A stretch of DNA of 64,000 nucleotides from Paenibacillus sp. SY21-1 (GCF_005222705.1 NZ_STGF01000005.1:233066-297065); one strand, 5' to 3'; shown: positions 26,265 through 34,733, counted from the stretch's first letter. The notes: generated by a model not told the origin, from the letters alone. Numbers and translations are program-made.

Positions 26265-26609
26265 ATGAATATTGAAGCAGCGGAGCTTAACGGCATTACG
26301 ATTATTCCGCTTGAGGGCAGACTTGACGGCAATAATGCGGCAGTGGCCGAGCAGGCCTTTCTAAAGCTGCTTAACGAGGGCAAGCAGCAATTTATTTTTG
26401 ATTTCAGCGGGCTTCAGTACATAAGCAGCGCAGGCTTGAGAGTAATTCTTGTTGCCGCTAAAAAGCTGAGAGCGTCGAAGGGGCGCATGATCTGCGCAGC
26501 GTTGGGCGAGCAGGTATACGATGTGTTCGAAATGTCAGGCTTTACGACGATTCTGGAAATGGCGGCTAGCAAGGAAGAGGCGCTGGACAAATTAGGAGCG
26601 GGCGCGTGA
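26265..26609 (+). CDS. STAS-domain anti-sigma factor antagonist (SpoIIAA/RsbV-like)
   Basis: 114-aa single STAS domain. The phosphorylation loop YISSAGLRVI contains Ser54-Ser55; Ser55 aligns best with the phosphorylated Ser of SpoIIAA. It is the expected substrate of the kinase upstream and of the phosphatase downstream, forming a complete partner switch. AGGAGGCAGG precedes the ATG. Confidence 0.92.
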   Translation: MNIEAAELNGITIIPLEGRLDGNNAAVAEQAFLKLLNEGKQQFIFDFSGLQYISSAGLRVILVAAKKLRASKGRMICAALGEQVYDVFEMSGFTTILEMAASKEEALDKLGAGA

Positions 26610-26646
26610 GCATAAGCTTGCCGACAAAAGAAGGGCGGTACCGCAT

Positions 26647-27861
26647 TTGTCTGCTATTTATTTAGTAATCGGCGCAGCGGGGCTCGGAGCTGCCGCCTAT
26701 ATGTACGTCCGCAGCCGCCGCCTTGCGGCGAAGCTGAAGCAGGCTGAAATGCTATTCGAGCTCAGCACCGAGGTTCATGCCCAGCTTCATCGGCCGGAGC
26801 TTCTCAGCTCGGTTAACGCGGCTGCGCTCAAGCTGATTGCGGCGGGAGAGACGGCCGTCGGGCTTGCCGATGCCGAGCAGACGGGGGGAGTCCCGCAGCT
26901 GGAAGCGTCATCGGACAACAGCGTCGTAACCGTCCCGATGGCTGCGCGGGGCCGCACGCTTGGCGTGCTGCAAGCGGGGCGCAAGCAAGGCGGCGCGCCG
27001 TTCAGCGCAGCGGACCGCGAGCTGCTGACGCGTTTTGCCGGCCCGCTGGCGCTGGCGCTCGACAATGCGCGGCTGTACGAGGAGCTCAAGCACTCGGCGC
27101 AAGAATTGCAGATTGCTACAGCGCTCAAGGACAGGCTGGAGAATGAGCTGCAAATTGCCGGCAGCATTCAGCTCAGCTTTTTGCCCAAAACGATGCCTTC
27201 CGCCAATGAGCCTTTCGATATATGCGCATTGCTTAAATCGGCGAAGGAAGTCGGCGGCGATTTTTATAATTTTTTCAAGCTGGATGACGATCATCTGTTT
27301 TTTACGCTTGGAGACGTGTCGGACAAAGGCATACCGGCGGCGTTGTTCATGGCGATGACGCTTTCGCTGCTGAAGGGGAATATGGATTCCGGGCTGACGC
27401 CGGGCGAACTGTTGAAGAAGGTGAACGACGAGCTCTGCGACGATAACGCGCAGCTGTTCGCGACCATTATTTGCGGCGTGCTGCGGATTTCCACCGGCGA
27501 GGTGGTGCTTAGCGACGGGGGGCATTGCACTCCGTACATCGTCAAGGCGGACGGCTCGGTTATTCCGGTCAAGCTGCCCAAAGGCATTCCGCTTGCTTCA
27601 TTCCCTGAATTTACATATCGCAACCAGACGATTGTGCTGGAGCGCGGCGACCGTTTTTTTGTGTATACAGACGGCATCACCGAGGCGGAAAACGCTCTGC
27701 AGGAGCAGTACTCCGCCAGCCGCCTGCAGCAGTTTTTGTCTCAGACGTCCGGATATTCCAGCGCCGAAATCATCGATGCGCTGCTTATGGACGTGTTTAT
27801 GTTCGCCGACGGCGCGCCGCAATCGGACGATATCGCAGTGCTGTGCCTCATGCGCCGATAA
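26647..27861 (+). CDS. SpoIIE-type serine phosphatase with GAF domain (RsbU-like)
   Basis: 404-aa PP2C phosphatase that should dephosphorylate the STAS protein. The start is a TTG after AAGGGCGG. A single N-terminal helix (residues 3-20) may anchor it in the membrane. A short GAF-like sensor covers about 35-150, a helical linker 150-180 (LENELQIAGSIQLSFLP), and the phosphatase domain 185-404 with metal-binding EVGGDFYNFF, GDVSDKGIPAALFMA and DGITEAEN. The Gly-Asp motifs are intact, so it should be active. Confidence 0.92.
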   Translation: MSAIYLVIGAAGLGAAAYMYVRSRRLAAKLKQAEMLFELSTEVHAQLHRPELLSSVNAAALKLIAAGETAVGLADAEQTGGVPQLEASSDNSVVTVPMAARGRTLGVLQAGRKQGGAPFSAADRELLTRFAGPLALALDNARLYEELKHSAQELQIATALKDRLENELQIAGSIQLSFLPKTMPSANEPFDICALLKSAKEVGGDFYNFFKLDDDHLFFTLGDVSDKGIPAALFMAMTLSLLKGNMDSGLTPGELLKKVNDELCDDNAQLFATIICGVLRISTGEVVLSDGGHCTPYIVKADGSVIPVKLPKGIPLASFPEFTYRNQTIVLERGDRFFVYTDGITEAENALQEQYSASRLQQFLSQTSGYSSAEIIDALLMDVFMFADGAPQSDDIAVLCLMRR

Positions 27862-27913
27862 CTGCGGTCATAAATGTTTTCCATTTCATTCTTATAGGTA
27901 AAGGTGGACCATC

Positions 27914-30082
27914 ATGGCAATCTATTCATCCGGCTATCACTATTTGCGAGACGAACTGGATATGCTGGAGCGGGGCATCCGGCTGATGCTGGAGGAGTAT
28001 GAAAGCCGGGAGCTGGAGGGCCAGACGCCCGCTTCGATGCGAGGGCTTGTTGTCACGGTCGCCGATATCGGCCGTTCGCTGCAAGAGTCGGAGCACCCGG
28101 ACGCCTGGGATGCGTTGTCTGCATACCACACGATTCGGGACGCCTGGGAAGCGGCTGCGGCTGGTGCCATAGAAGAAGCGTCAAGCGAAGGGATCAGTCT
28201 TCCCTTCGCTTCTTTGCGTGAGCGATTGGGGCTCTCGCCATGGGAGCGGCGCTGTGTGGCGCTATGTCTGGCTTCCGAGCTGGACAGCCGCTTTGAGGGC
28301 TGGTTCGGGTATTTAAACGATGATGTGACGCTGCGCGCGCCCACGGCGGAGCTGGCGCTGCGCCTGCTCGGGGGAGCGGGCGAGGAATGGCATACGGCCC
28401 GGAAGTGGCTTTCCGGCCAGACGCCGCTTGCAAGATTTTTATTGCAGCCGGACAAGGCCGGCACCGCTGCTGAACGAAGCTCGCTCAAGCGGCCGCTGCG
28501 GCTCGATCCGCGCGTGGTCAGTTTTGTGCTGGAAAACGAGGAGCTGGATTCGCGGCTCGCGAACTTCTGCCGTATCTATTCACCGACTGAGGAAACGGTG
28601 CCGCTTTTTTATGACGAGGAAGGGCAGCAAAAGCTCTGTCAATCCGTCCTGCTGGAGCGCGAAAAAAACGGTCTCCCGTTCGTGCTGCTGAGCGGGCCGT
28701 CAGGAGCGGGCAAAAAGCTGCATGCGAGGCATCTGGCACGCCGTCTTGAAATGCCGCTGCTGCTCGTCGAGCTGAGCAAGCTTTCGAGCGATGGGGACAA
28801 GCAAGCGGAGCAGCTTGCCCACGTGGTCCGCGAAGCGCTGCTGCAAGGCGCTGCGCTCGCTCTGGAGGAAGGCCAGCAGGATTTGGCCGCCTTGGAAAGC
28901 TGGCCGCAGCAGCAGGAGCGCTTGCGGGCGGCGGCGGCCAGCTATGCGGACACCGCGCGTCTGCCGCTGGTGCTGTGGCTGACGCGCCAGGAGCGGCGGC
29001 AGACGCAGCTTCCGCTGCCGTCCCATGCGGCGGTTGTTCCCATCGCGCTTGGCATTCCCTCCGCCGACATTAGGTTCAAAATGTGGCAGCGCTCCGGGTC
29101 CGCCCCGTCTGAGCTGCTGCGGCATATAGCGGACAAATACGCTTTTACGGCCGGTCAAATGGAGGGCATGGGACGTCAGGCCCAGCGGCTGGCTGAGCGC
29201 GAGGGAAGGGACGCGCCTGCGCTTGAAGACTATGCGGCGGCTTCCCGTACGCAGGTACAGCACAGGCTGTCGGAGCTTGCCGAGAATCGCAGGCTGGTAC
29301 GGGGCTGGGACGATCTTGTGCTCCCCGAGGAGCCGCTGGAGCTGCTCCGCGACGCCTGCAACCGCTACAAATATAACGAGACGGTGTTGAACCGCTGGGG
29401 CTTTGGCCGCAAGCTGCCTTACGGGAGAGGGATCAGCATGCTATTCGCGGGCCCGCCGGGAACCGGCAAGACGATGGCCGCCGAGGTGGCGGCGCGCGAG
29501 CTGGGCCTTGAGCTCTACCGCATCGATTTGTCCCGTGTCGTGAGCAAATATATCGGCGAGACGGAGAAAAATTTGCGCGAGCTGTTCGCGGAGGCGGAAA
29601 ACAGCGGTTCGATCCTGTTTTTTGACGAAGGGGACTCCTTGTTCGGCAAGCGGACGGAAGTGAAGGATTCCAACGATCGATTTGCGAATATGGAGGCGGC
29701 TTATTTGCTGCAGCGGATTGAGAGCTTTGACGGAGTTTCTATCCTGGCGACCAATTTGCTGCAAAATATGGATGAGGCCTTTTTGCGGCGGATGCAGGTG
29801 ATCGTCAAGTTTCCGTTTCCCGACGCGGCGCAGCGGGAGCAAATTTTCCGCTCCTTGCTGCCTCCGGATGCGCCATTGGACGACGATCTGGATTTGGCGT
29901 TTCTGGCGGCGCGAGTGGACGCGTCCGGCGGACATATTAAAAATATCGTATTGTCCGCCGCCTACATGGCGGCCGCCGAACAGGCTCCGATCGGCATGAG
30001 GCAGCTGATAAAGGCAACGCGGCAGGAGCTTCACAAAATGGGTAAAATTATTGTAAAGGAAGCGTTTGCCCCGTATGTGTAG
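27914..30082 (+). CDS. eCIS AAA+ ATPase (Afp15/Pvc15-like)
   Basis: 722-aa ATPase associated with contractile injection systems. An N-terminal helical region (1-220) precedes a first, degenerate P-loop domain (GPSGAGKK near 259, with no good Walker B) and a canonical second AAA+ domain: GPPGTGKT near 513, Walker B ILFFDEGDSLFGKR near 570, sensor ILATNL, arginine finger region EAFLRRMQ. Afp15 is needed for particle assembly, probably helping sheath or terminator proteins. It is the last gene of the regulatory operon and the first core eCIS component. Confidence 0.93.
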   Translation: MAIYSSGYHYLRDELDMLERGIRLMLEEYESRELEGQTPASMRGLVVTVADIGRSLQESEHPDAWDALSAYHTIRDAWEAAAAGAIEEASSEGISLPFASLRERLGLSPWERRCVALCLASELDSRFEGWFGYLNDDVTLRAPTAELALRLLGGAGEEWHTARKWLSGQTPLARFLLQPDKAGTAAERSSLKRPLRLDPRVVSFVLENEELDSRLANFCRIYSPTEETVPLFYDEEGQQKLCQSVLLEREKNGLPFVLLSGPSGAGKKLHARHLARRLEMPLLLVELSKLSSDGDKQAEQLAHVVREALLQGAALALEEGQQDLAALESWPQQQERLRAAAASYADTARLPLVLWLTRQERRQTQLPLPSHAAVVPIALGIPSADIRFKMWQRSGSAPSELLRHIADKYAFTAGQMEGMGRQAQRLAEREGRDAPALEDYAAASRTQVQHRLSELAENRRLVRGWDDLVLPEEPLELLRDACNRYKYNETVLNRWGFGRKLPYGRGISMLFAGPPGTGKTMAAEVAARELGLELYRIDLSRVVSKYIGETEKNLRELFAEAENSGSILFFDEGDSLFGKRTEVKDSNDRFANMEAAYLLQRIESFDGVSILATNLLQNMDEAFLRRMQVIVKFPFPDAAQREQIFRSLLPPDAPLDDDLDLAFLAARVDASGGHIKNIVLSAAYMAAAEQAPIGMRQLIKATRQELHKMGKIIVKEAFAPYV

Positions 30083-30198
30083 CCTAAAGTCGAGGCGTAT
30101 CGACAATATTGGCGAAAAGTACGATGGAAAGTTTGCATATAGGTGTTAATCTGACAAAAATTGAGTAAATTCTCGTAGTCAATCGGACATATAGAAGC

Positions 30199-30204
30199 TA
30201 TAAT
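30199..30204 (+). promoter_or_regulatory. Possible -10 box for the eCIS structural operon
   Basis: A consensus TATAAT lies 34 bases before the DUF4255 start. The -35 position (17 bases upstream) reads TAGTCA, a poor match, so an activator or another sigma factor may be needed. No sigma-B-type boxes are evident. Confidence 0.4.
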
Positions 30205-30237
30205 AGAGAAGGTATGAATGCAAAGGAGGATGGGCTG

Positions 30238-30816
30238 ATGGGAGGATATACGGTTATTGCGGATCTCGGCAGCAGCTTGCTGCGTCTGCTCCGCGAGCAG
30301 TTGACGCCGGACCCGGTGCCTCGTCCTGATCTTATAGGCATTGCATCGCCCAAGGAGGCTGGGGATTTAGCCCTATCTCTCTTTCTGTTTAACGTGAAAG
30401 AGAACGGGGAGGCCAGGAGAACCGGAATGGTAGACCGCGGAGGCGTCCTGCAATATCCGCCGCAGGCGCTGGACTTCTTTTTTCTGATGACCGCGCATTC
30501 CAATGCGGACCGGCTGACCCGCGCGCTCGATGAGCATCGCATTCTTGGGCGGGCCATGCAGACGCTTTACGACAATTCCGTGCTGCGCAGCCCCTATTTG
30601 GAGGGAACGCTTGCGGAAGGCGGCGATCCGGTGCGCATTTCGCTGGTGAGCCTCGAGGCCGAGGAGCTGCTCAAGCTGTGGCAATTCGGCGATTTGCCTT
30701 ACAAGCTGTCCGTCGTGTACCGGATTGGACCGGTCATGCTGGATTCCAACCGCGTCAAGCCGGTGTCGCGCGTTATCGAGCGGCAAATTGTGCTTGAGGA
30801 AAAGGGCGGTGGCTGA
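30238..30816 (+). CDS. DUF4255 protein (Pvc16/Afp16-like tail terminator)
   Basis: 192-aa eCIS protein of the DUF4255/Pvc16_N family, expected to cap the distal tube and sheath end. Family features are the N-terminal LGSSLLRLLREQL, then LSLFLFNVKENGE and the core LDFFFLMTAHS. The start at 30238 is chosen because AAAGGAGG lies 8 bases upstream; an ATG 8 codons earlier overlaps that site. It opens the structural operon. Confidence 0.9.
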   Translation: MGGYTVIADLGSSLLRLLREQLTPDPVPRPDLIGIASPKEAGDLALSLFLFNVKENGEARRTGMVDRGGVLQYPPQALDFFFLMTAHSNADRLTRALDEHRILGRAMQTLYDNSVLRSPYLEGTLAEGGDPVRISLVSLEAEELLKLWQFGDLPYKLSVVYRIGPVMLDSNRVKPVSRVIERQIVLEEKGGG

Positions 30817-31597
30817 CGAAATGACGCCCATCCGTTCCATCCGCATGACCCGCTGCTCGCTGGTCGTGTCGCCCGTTGACATCTGGACGCGCCGAATGCC
30901 TGCGCCTGCCGCGCTTTCGGTCATGCTGGCGGGCATTCAGCGCAAGCCGGTCCGCAAGCCGGACGGCACGTATTTGTTTTTTGATTTGCCGGAAGGCAGC
31001 TATTTGCTAAATATTAATTCCCCATCCTTTATACCCGTCAGCGAGTGGGTTGAAACATCCCGTTTGAATCCGCTTCACCCGGTTGTTACCGTACCGCTCC
31101 TGCCGGGTCCCGGGTATATGTATCCGGCCGCCTCCACGGCCGTAAGGCTCAGGCTGGTCGGCACCTTCGGCGCTCCCAGAGCGGGTGTGGCCGTAGAGGC
31201 CTATGCTACAGGCGATGAAACGGCCAGGGGGAGAGTCTCTCAGGAGCAGCTCCCGGCGGGGGAGACGAGCATCCGGGTCAGCTTGCCGCAAGGACAAACG
31301 GTTGCCGGTGAAAGCCTGCTGCTGCGGGGCCAAGGCAAGCAGGAGCTCGTCCGCATTGCGGAGGTGCTGCCCGATGGCGTCTGGCGCTTGGAGCAGCCGA
31401 TTGAGCACAGCTACAAACGCGGCGCGTCATTGCTTCCCGCAGTCCGGACATATAGCTCGGAGGGCGGAGTCGTTCTGCTTCCGTTTCGCGGCGTGCTGCC
31501 GCGGACGTTTGCGGCGACGCTGCAGGTCGGCTTGACGAAGCTGGAGCTGGAGCTGCGGTCGGGCGAGGTGCTGGAGGCTCCTCCGGTGCTGGTATAA
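30809..31597 (+). CDS. eCIS-associated protein with carboxypeptidase-regulatory-like beta domain
   Basis: About 262 aa from a GTG at 30809, or 258 aa from the ATG at 30821. The frame overlaps the end of the DUF4255 gene, so translation is probably coupled. The N-terminal third (RKPDGTYLFFDLPEGSYLL) looks like a CarboxypepD_reg beta-sandwich with its usual YxFxxLPxGxY pattern; two more beta-rich parts follow. There is no signal peptide. Proteins like this often sit beside DUF4255 in eCIS loci; their job is unknown. Confidence 0.7.
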   Translation: MADEMTPIRSIRMTRCSLVVSPVDIWTRRMPAPAALSVMLAGIQRKPVRKPDGTYLFFDLPEGSYLLNINSPSFIPVSEWVETSRLNPLHPVVTVPLLPGPGYMYPAASTAVRLRLVGTFGAPRAGVAVEAYATGDETARGRVSQEQLPAGETSIRVSLPQGQTVAGESLLLRGQGKQELVRIAEVLPDGVWRLEQPIEHSYKRGASLLPAVRTYSSEGGVVLLPFRGVLPRTFAATLQVGLTKLELELRSGEVLEAPPVLV

Positions 31598-31676
31598 GCA
31601 TGCCGGCCATGCAAGACAGGCTAGTCGATCGACGGGCATAAGGCTCAAGCAGGCTGGCGCGGAGACATGAACGCAT

Positions 31677-31736
31677 TTTGTACAACAGATTTGTTCATTT
31701 CCTTAAAGGGTGAAACGGGCAAATCTGTTGTACAAA
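31677..31736. repeat. Perfect 17-bp inverted repeat (stem-loop) ahead of the sheath gene
   Basis: TTTGTACAACAGATTTG (31677-31693) and CAAATCTGTTGTACAAA (31720-31736) are exact reverse complements around a 26-base loop. No T run follows, so it is not a typical terminator. It could be an mRNA-stabilising hairpin, an operator, or a dispersed intergenic REP-like element. The rest of 31598-31845 shows no gene. Confidence 0.8.
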
Positions 31737-31845
31737 TTGCAAGCTATCATCATGGTCTGCCGCGAGTTTGGTCTTACGGTTGATGCAGGGGCTCACATTC
31801 CTGTTGTCGCCTAATACATAAATAGTTTCAGAGAGGAGATCACAA

Positions 31846-33558
31846 ATGGCTGAGTATTTATCGCCAGGCGTCTATGTCGAGGAATTTGAAAGTGGCGCCA
31901 AACCGCTTGAAGGGGTCAGCACAAGTACAGCAGGCTTTATCGGTCTTGCTTCCCGTGGTCTTGTAGCGGGACTTCCGCAATTGATCACGAGCCCGGCTGA
32001 TTTCAGCCGTGTCTTCGGTTCGTATCTGTCCGAGAACGCTTTTGGCACTTATCGTTATTTGGCTTATGCGGTTAACCAGTTTTTCACCAACGGGGGCTCC
32101 CGCTGCTATGTCATGCGGGTCGCGCCTGCCGATGCCGGAACTGCATCCAATGCGGATCAGAAATCGGCAACGCTTGTTATTGAAGCCAAGAACCCTGGCG
32201 CATGGGGCAACCAAATTCGTGTTGTTGCAGTACCTGCAAGCAAAGCCAAAACTCCTATTCTGGAAGCGGGAGCCGGCAATCGTTACCGCGTGAAAAACGC
32301 AGCAGGCTTCCATGCCGGCGACGTGGTGGTCTTTACGGATGGGGCGGACAAGCAATACAACCGCGTTGTTTCCGTTCATGACCAAGTGATCGAGCTGGCT
32401 GAAGAGCTGGCAGGCGAAGTGACTGACACGGCTCTTGTGCCTACAAAAGTGCTCAGCACTCTGGAATTTACGCTTCATGTTAGCTACGGCACAGAAGCCG
32501 AGACATACGAGAAAGCATCCCTAAACCCGGAAGCTCCGAACTATGTCGAGAAGGTTATCGGCCGCTCCAATCTGGTATCGGTACAGGTTGCAAAGCATTC
32601 CGATGCAGCCGTTGCTCCGCTTGAGCAAATCGCCGGCGAAGAAACGGACTCCGTAGAAATCCTGCTGTCCGGCGGAAGCGACGGTTCGGCAGCAAGCCTG
32701 TCGGCGGGAGACTTTATCGGCGAGGACTTTGGTCCTGGCAAGCGTACGGGCATTCAATCGTTTATCGATAACGACGTGGTCAGCATTATGGCGATTCCCG
32801 GCGTAACCGACCCGAACGTACAGTTGTCGCTTGTGGCGCACTGCGAGAACCTGGGCAGCCGCTTTGCGATTCTGGATCTGCCGCGCGAAGCGACAAAAGT
32901 TCAGGATGTACTTGCGCACCGCGATCTGTTCGATTCGAGCTACTGCGCTTTGTACAATCCGTGGCTGCAAGTGTTCGATCCGCTCGACAAGCGCAATATC
33001 TTTATTCCGCCATCCGGCACGATTGCCGGCGTGTACTCGCGTTCGGATACGACTCGCGGCGTACAGAAGGCTCCTGCCAACGAAACGCTGCGCGGCGTAG
33101 TAGGTCTTGACGTTCAGTACAACAATGGCGAGCAGGACATTTTGAATCCTGCAGGCGTTAACCTGATTCGCGCGTTTACCGGCCAAGGCATTCGCGTATG
33201 GGGCGCACGCACTTGCTCCTCCAACCCGCTATGGAAATACATCAACGTACGCCGTTTGTTTATTTTCCTGGAAAGCTCGATTCAGAACGGCTCCAACTGG
33301 GTGGTGTTCGAACCGAACACCGAGCAGCTGTGGGCTCGCGTTCAACGTACAATCGACGCCTTCCTGACGCGCGTATGGCGTGACGGCGCGTTCGCGGGCT
33401 CCAGCCCGGCGGAAGCCTTCTATATCAACATCGGACGCGAAACAATGACCCAGGATGACATCGACAACGGCAGACTGATCTGCGTTATCGGCGTGGCACC
33501 GGTTAAACCGGCCGAGTTCGTCGTGTTCCGCATTACGCAAAAAACAGGTTCCGAATAA
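31846..33558 (+). CDS. eCIS tail sheath protein
   Basis: 570-aa contractile sheath subunit, polymerising around the inner tube and contracting to drive it into the target. The N-terminus EYLSPGVYVEEFESGAKPLEGV is the usual eCIS/phage sheath start, providing the linker that hooks neighbouring subunits. The C-terminal half contains the conserved block near FNPWLQVFDP-like YNPWLQVFDPLDKRNIFIPPSG, then GLDVQYNNGEQDILNPAGVN, and ends with FVVFRITQKTG. Only one sheath gene is present, unlike Afp and PVC, which have three. GAGAGGAG precedes the ATG. Confidence 0.96.
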   Translation: MAEYLSPGVYVEEFESGAKPLEGVSTSTAGFIGLASRGLVAGLPQLITSPADFSRVFGSYLSENAFGTYRYLAYAVNQFFTNGGSRCYVMRVAPADAGTASNADQKSATLVIEAKNPGAWGNQIRVVAVPASKAKTPILEAGAGNRYRVKNAAGFHAGDVVVFTDGADKQYNRVVSVHDQVIELAEELAGEVTDTALVPTKVLSTLEFTLHVSYGTEAETYEKASLNPEAPNYVEKVIGRSNLVSVQVAKHSDAAVAPLEQIAGEETDSVEILLSGGSDGSAASLSAGDFIGEDFGPGKRTGIQSFIDNDVVSIMAIPGVTDPNVQLSLVAHCENLGSRFAILDLPREATKVQDVLAHRDLFDSSYCALYNPWLQVFDPLDKRNIFIPPSGTIAGVYSRSDTTRGVQKAPANETLRGVVGLDVQYNNGEQDILNPAGVNLIRAFTGQGIRVWGARTCSSNPLWKYINVRRLFIFLESSIQNGSNWVVFEPNTEQLWARVQRTIDAFLTRVWRDGAFAGSSPAEAFYINIGRETMTQDDIDNGRLICVIGVAPVKPAEFVVFRITQKTGSE

Positions 33559-33596
33559 TAACTAGCTTCCACATCGAATAACGGAAGGGGATTCAC

Positions 33597-34031
33597 ATGC
33601 CAGGAGATCGTATTGATCCATACCGCAATTTTAGATATCGGGTAGAAGTAGAAGGTCTTGAGCAAGCGGGCTTCAGCGAGGTGTCGGGCTTTGAGGCGAC
33701 GTTCGACGTGGTGGAATACCGCGAGGGCAATGAGGTTATTACACCGCGCAAGCTTCCGGGCTTGATCAAGTACGGCAACATTACGCTGAAGTGGGGCACA
33801 ACGGATTCCATGGAGCTGTATGACTGGATTCAGGAATGCGCGGAAGGCACAGTTGAGCGTAAGACGATTACGATTATCGCTCTGGACGAGGAAGGCTCGG
33901 ACGTTGCTACATGGCAGGTTATTGAAGCATGGCCTTGCAAATATACGGCGCCTAACTTTAACGGTACGGGCAACGAGGTTGCACTCGAGCTGCTTGAATT
34001 TGCGCATGAAGGCATGACGCGCACAGCTTAA
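33597..34031 (+). CDS. eCIS inner tube protein (T4 gp19-like)
   Basis: 144-aa tube subunit (phage_T4_gp19 family) that forms the hexameric rings inside the sheath. Characteristic parts are FRYRVEVEGLEQAGFSEVSG, EYREGN, RKLPGLIKYGNITLKWG and the C-terminal ALELLEFAHEGM. It follows the sheath by 38 bases. A second, longer paralogue lies 0.7 kb downstream; this shorter one is probably the main tube protein. Confidence 0.95.
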   Translation: MPGDRIDPYRNFRYRVEVEGLEQAGFSEVSGFEATFDVVEYREGNEVITPRKLPGLIKYGNITLKWGTTDSMELYDWIQECAEGTVERKTITIIALDEEGSDVATWQVIEAWPCKYTAPNFNGTGNEVALELLEFAHEGMTRTA

Positions 34032-34058
34032 TAGCAGGCGCCCGAATTACAGGCATGA

Positions 34059-34125
34059 CGGAGAAACAAGGGATGGCGGCGGACGGCTAATTAAGCCTCT
34101 GCTCCTCTCTTGTTTTCCGCTTTTT
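34059..34125 (+). terminator. Probable attenuator between tube gene and downstream eCIS genes
   Basis: CGGAGAAACAAGGGA and TCTCTTGTTTTCCG pair with one or two bulges and are followed by CTTTTTC. This would let most transcripts end after the high-copy sheath and tube genes while some continue into the low-copy baseplate genes. Confidence 0.55.
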
Positions 34126-34146
34126 CAAAGATAAGGAGATGAACCG

Positions 34147-34527
34147 ATGGCGTTTCAAACGGAATATGAATTTGTGCTGCCCCGCGGCTACGTCGACGAT
34201 CAAGGCAATTTGCACCGGCATGGCGTTATGCGTCTGGCAACGGCGGCGGATGAGATTTTGCCGATGAAGGACCCGCGCGTGCAATCCAATCCCAGCTATT
34301 TGACCGTTATTCTGATGGCCCGCGTTGTGACCAAGCTTGGAGATGTACGGCATATTGATACGAAGCTGATCGAAAAGCTGTTTACGGCCGATCTGGCTTA
34401 TTTGCAAAATCTCTATCGCCAAATCAATGATCTGGAAGCGCCAAAGGTCGTAACGGCTTGTCCGAAATGCGATCATGACTTCGAGGTGGCTGTCGATTTT
34501 TTGTCCTTAACGGAGGCCCTCTCCTAG
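34147..34527 (+). CDS. eCIS tail-assembly protein with zinc-ribbon-like end
   Basis: 126-aa protein conserved in eCIS loci next to the tube gene. It starts FQTEYEFVLPRGYVDDQGNLH, has MRLATAADEILPMKDPRV, and ends with CPKCDHDF, half of a zinc ribbon. It resembles the small tail-assembly chaperone class (gpG-like) in position and features such as the slippery T TTT TTG near its end. It may be made both as this form and as a longer frameshift product (see the next entry). AAGGAG precedes the ATG. Confidence 0.8.
   Translation: MAFQTEYEFVLPRGYVDDQGNLHRHGVMRLATAADEILPMKDPRVQSNPSYLTVILMARVVTKLGDVRHIDTKLIEKLFTADLAYLQNLYRQINDLEAPKVVTACPKCDHDFEVAVDFLSLTEALS
34497..34503 (+). promoter_or_regulatory. 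Candidate -1 frameshift site (T TTT TTG)
   Basis: The heptamer TTTTTTG falls in the right phase (gaT TTT TTG tcc) eight codons before the stop of the tail-assembly protein. The -1 frame is open across it (34479 to 34724). Short hairpins follow: GGAG-GCCCT-CTCC and the palindrome CCGGTCGACCGG (34533-34545 region). Confidence 0.65.
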
Positions 34528-34724
34528 GATACCCGGTCGACCGGCTGTACGAGGAGGTTGGCTTCGTCGCTTATTATTTCCACTGGTCGCATGATGACAT
34601 TATGAATATGGAGCATGCGGAGCGCCGCCGCTGGTGCGATGAAATATCCAGAATCAACCGCAAGATGAATGACGATTCGTCGGAAGGCAAAAAAAATATT
34701 TTCGATGTGTTCGGGAAAAGGTGA
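34500..34724 (+). CDS. Small DUF6760-like eCIS protein, probably made by -1 frameshift
   Basis: About 74 codons in the -1 frame relative to the upstream gene. The core GYPVDRLYEEVGFVAYYFHW, then EHAERRRWCDEISRIN, strongly resembles the short eCIS protein family I know as DUF6760. The open frame begins after a stop at 34476-34478 and contains no ATG, GTG or TTG before the conserved core; the first ATG (34602) would remove it. The upstream gene carries T TTT TTG in the correct phase, so a gpG-gpGT-like fusion is the simplest explanation. An unusual start codon such as CTC/CTA after CGGAGG is the alternative. Confidence 0.7.
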   Translation, partial: FVLNGGPLLGYPVDRLYEEVGFVAYYFHWSHDDIMNMEHAERRRWCDEISRINRKMNDDSSEGKKNIFDVFGKR

Positions 34725-34733
34725 GCTTGAACG

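Noticed and set aside
30088..30103. GTCGA-GGCGTA-TCGAC hairpin after the AAA+ gene as a terminator
   Set aside because: Only five base pairs and no T run; too weak.
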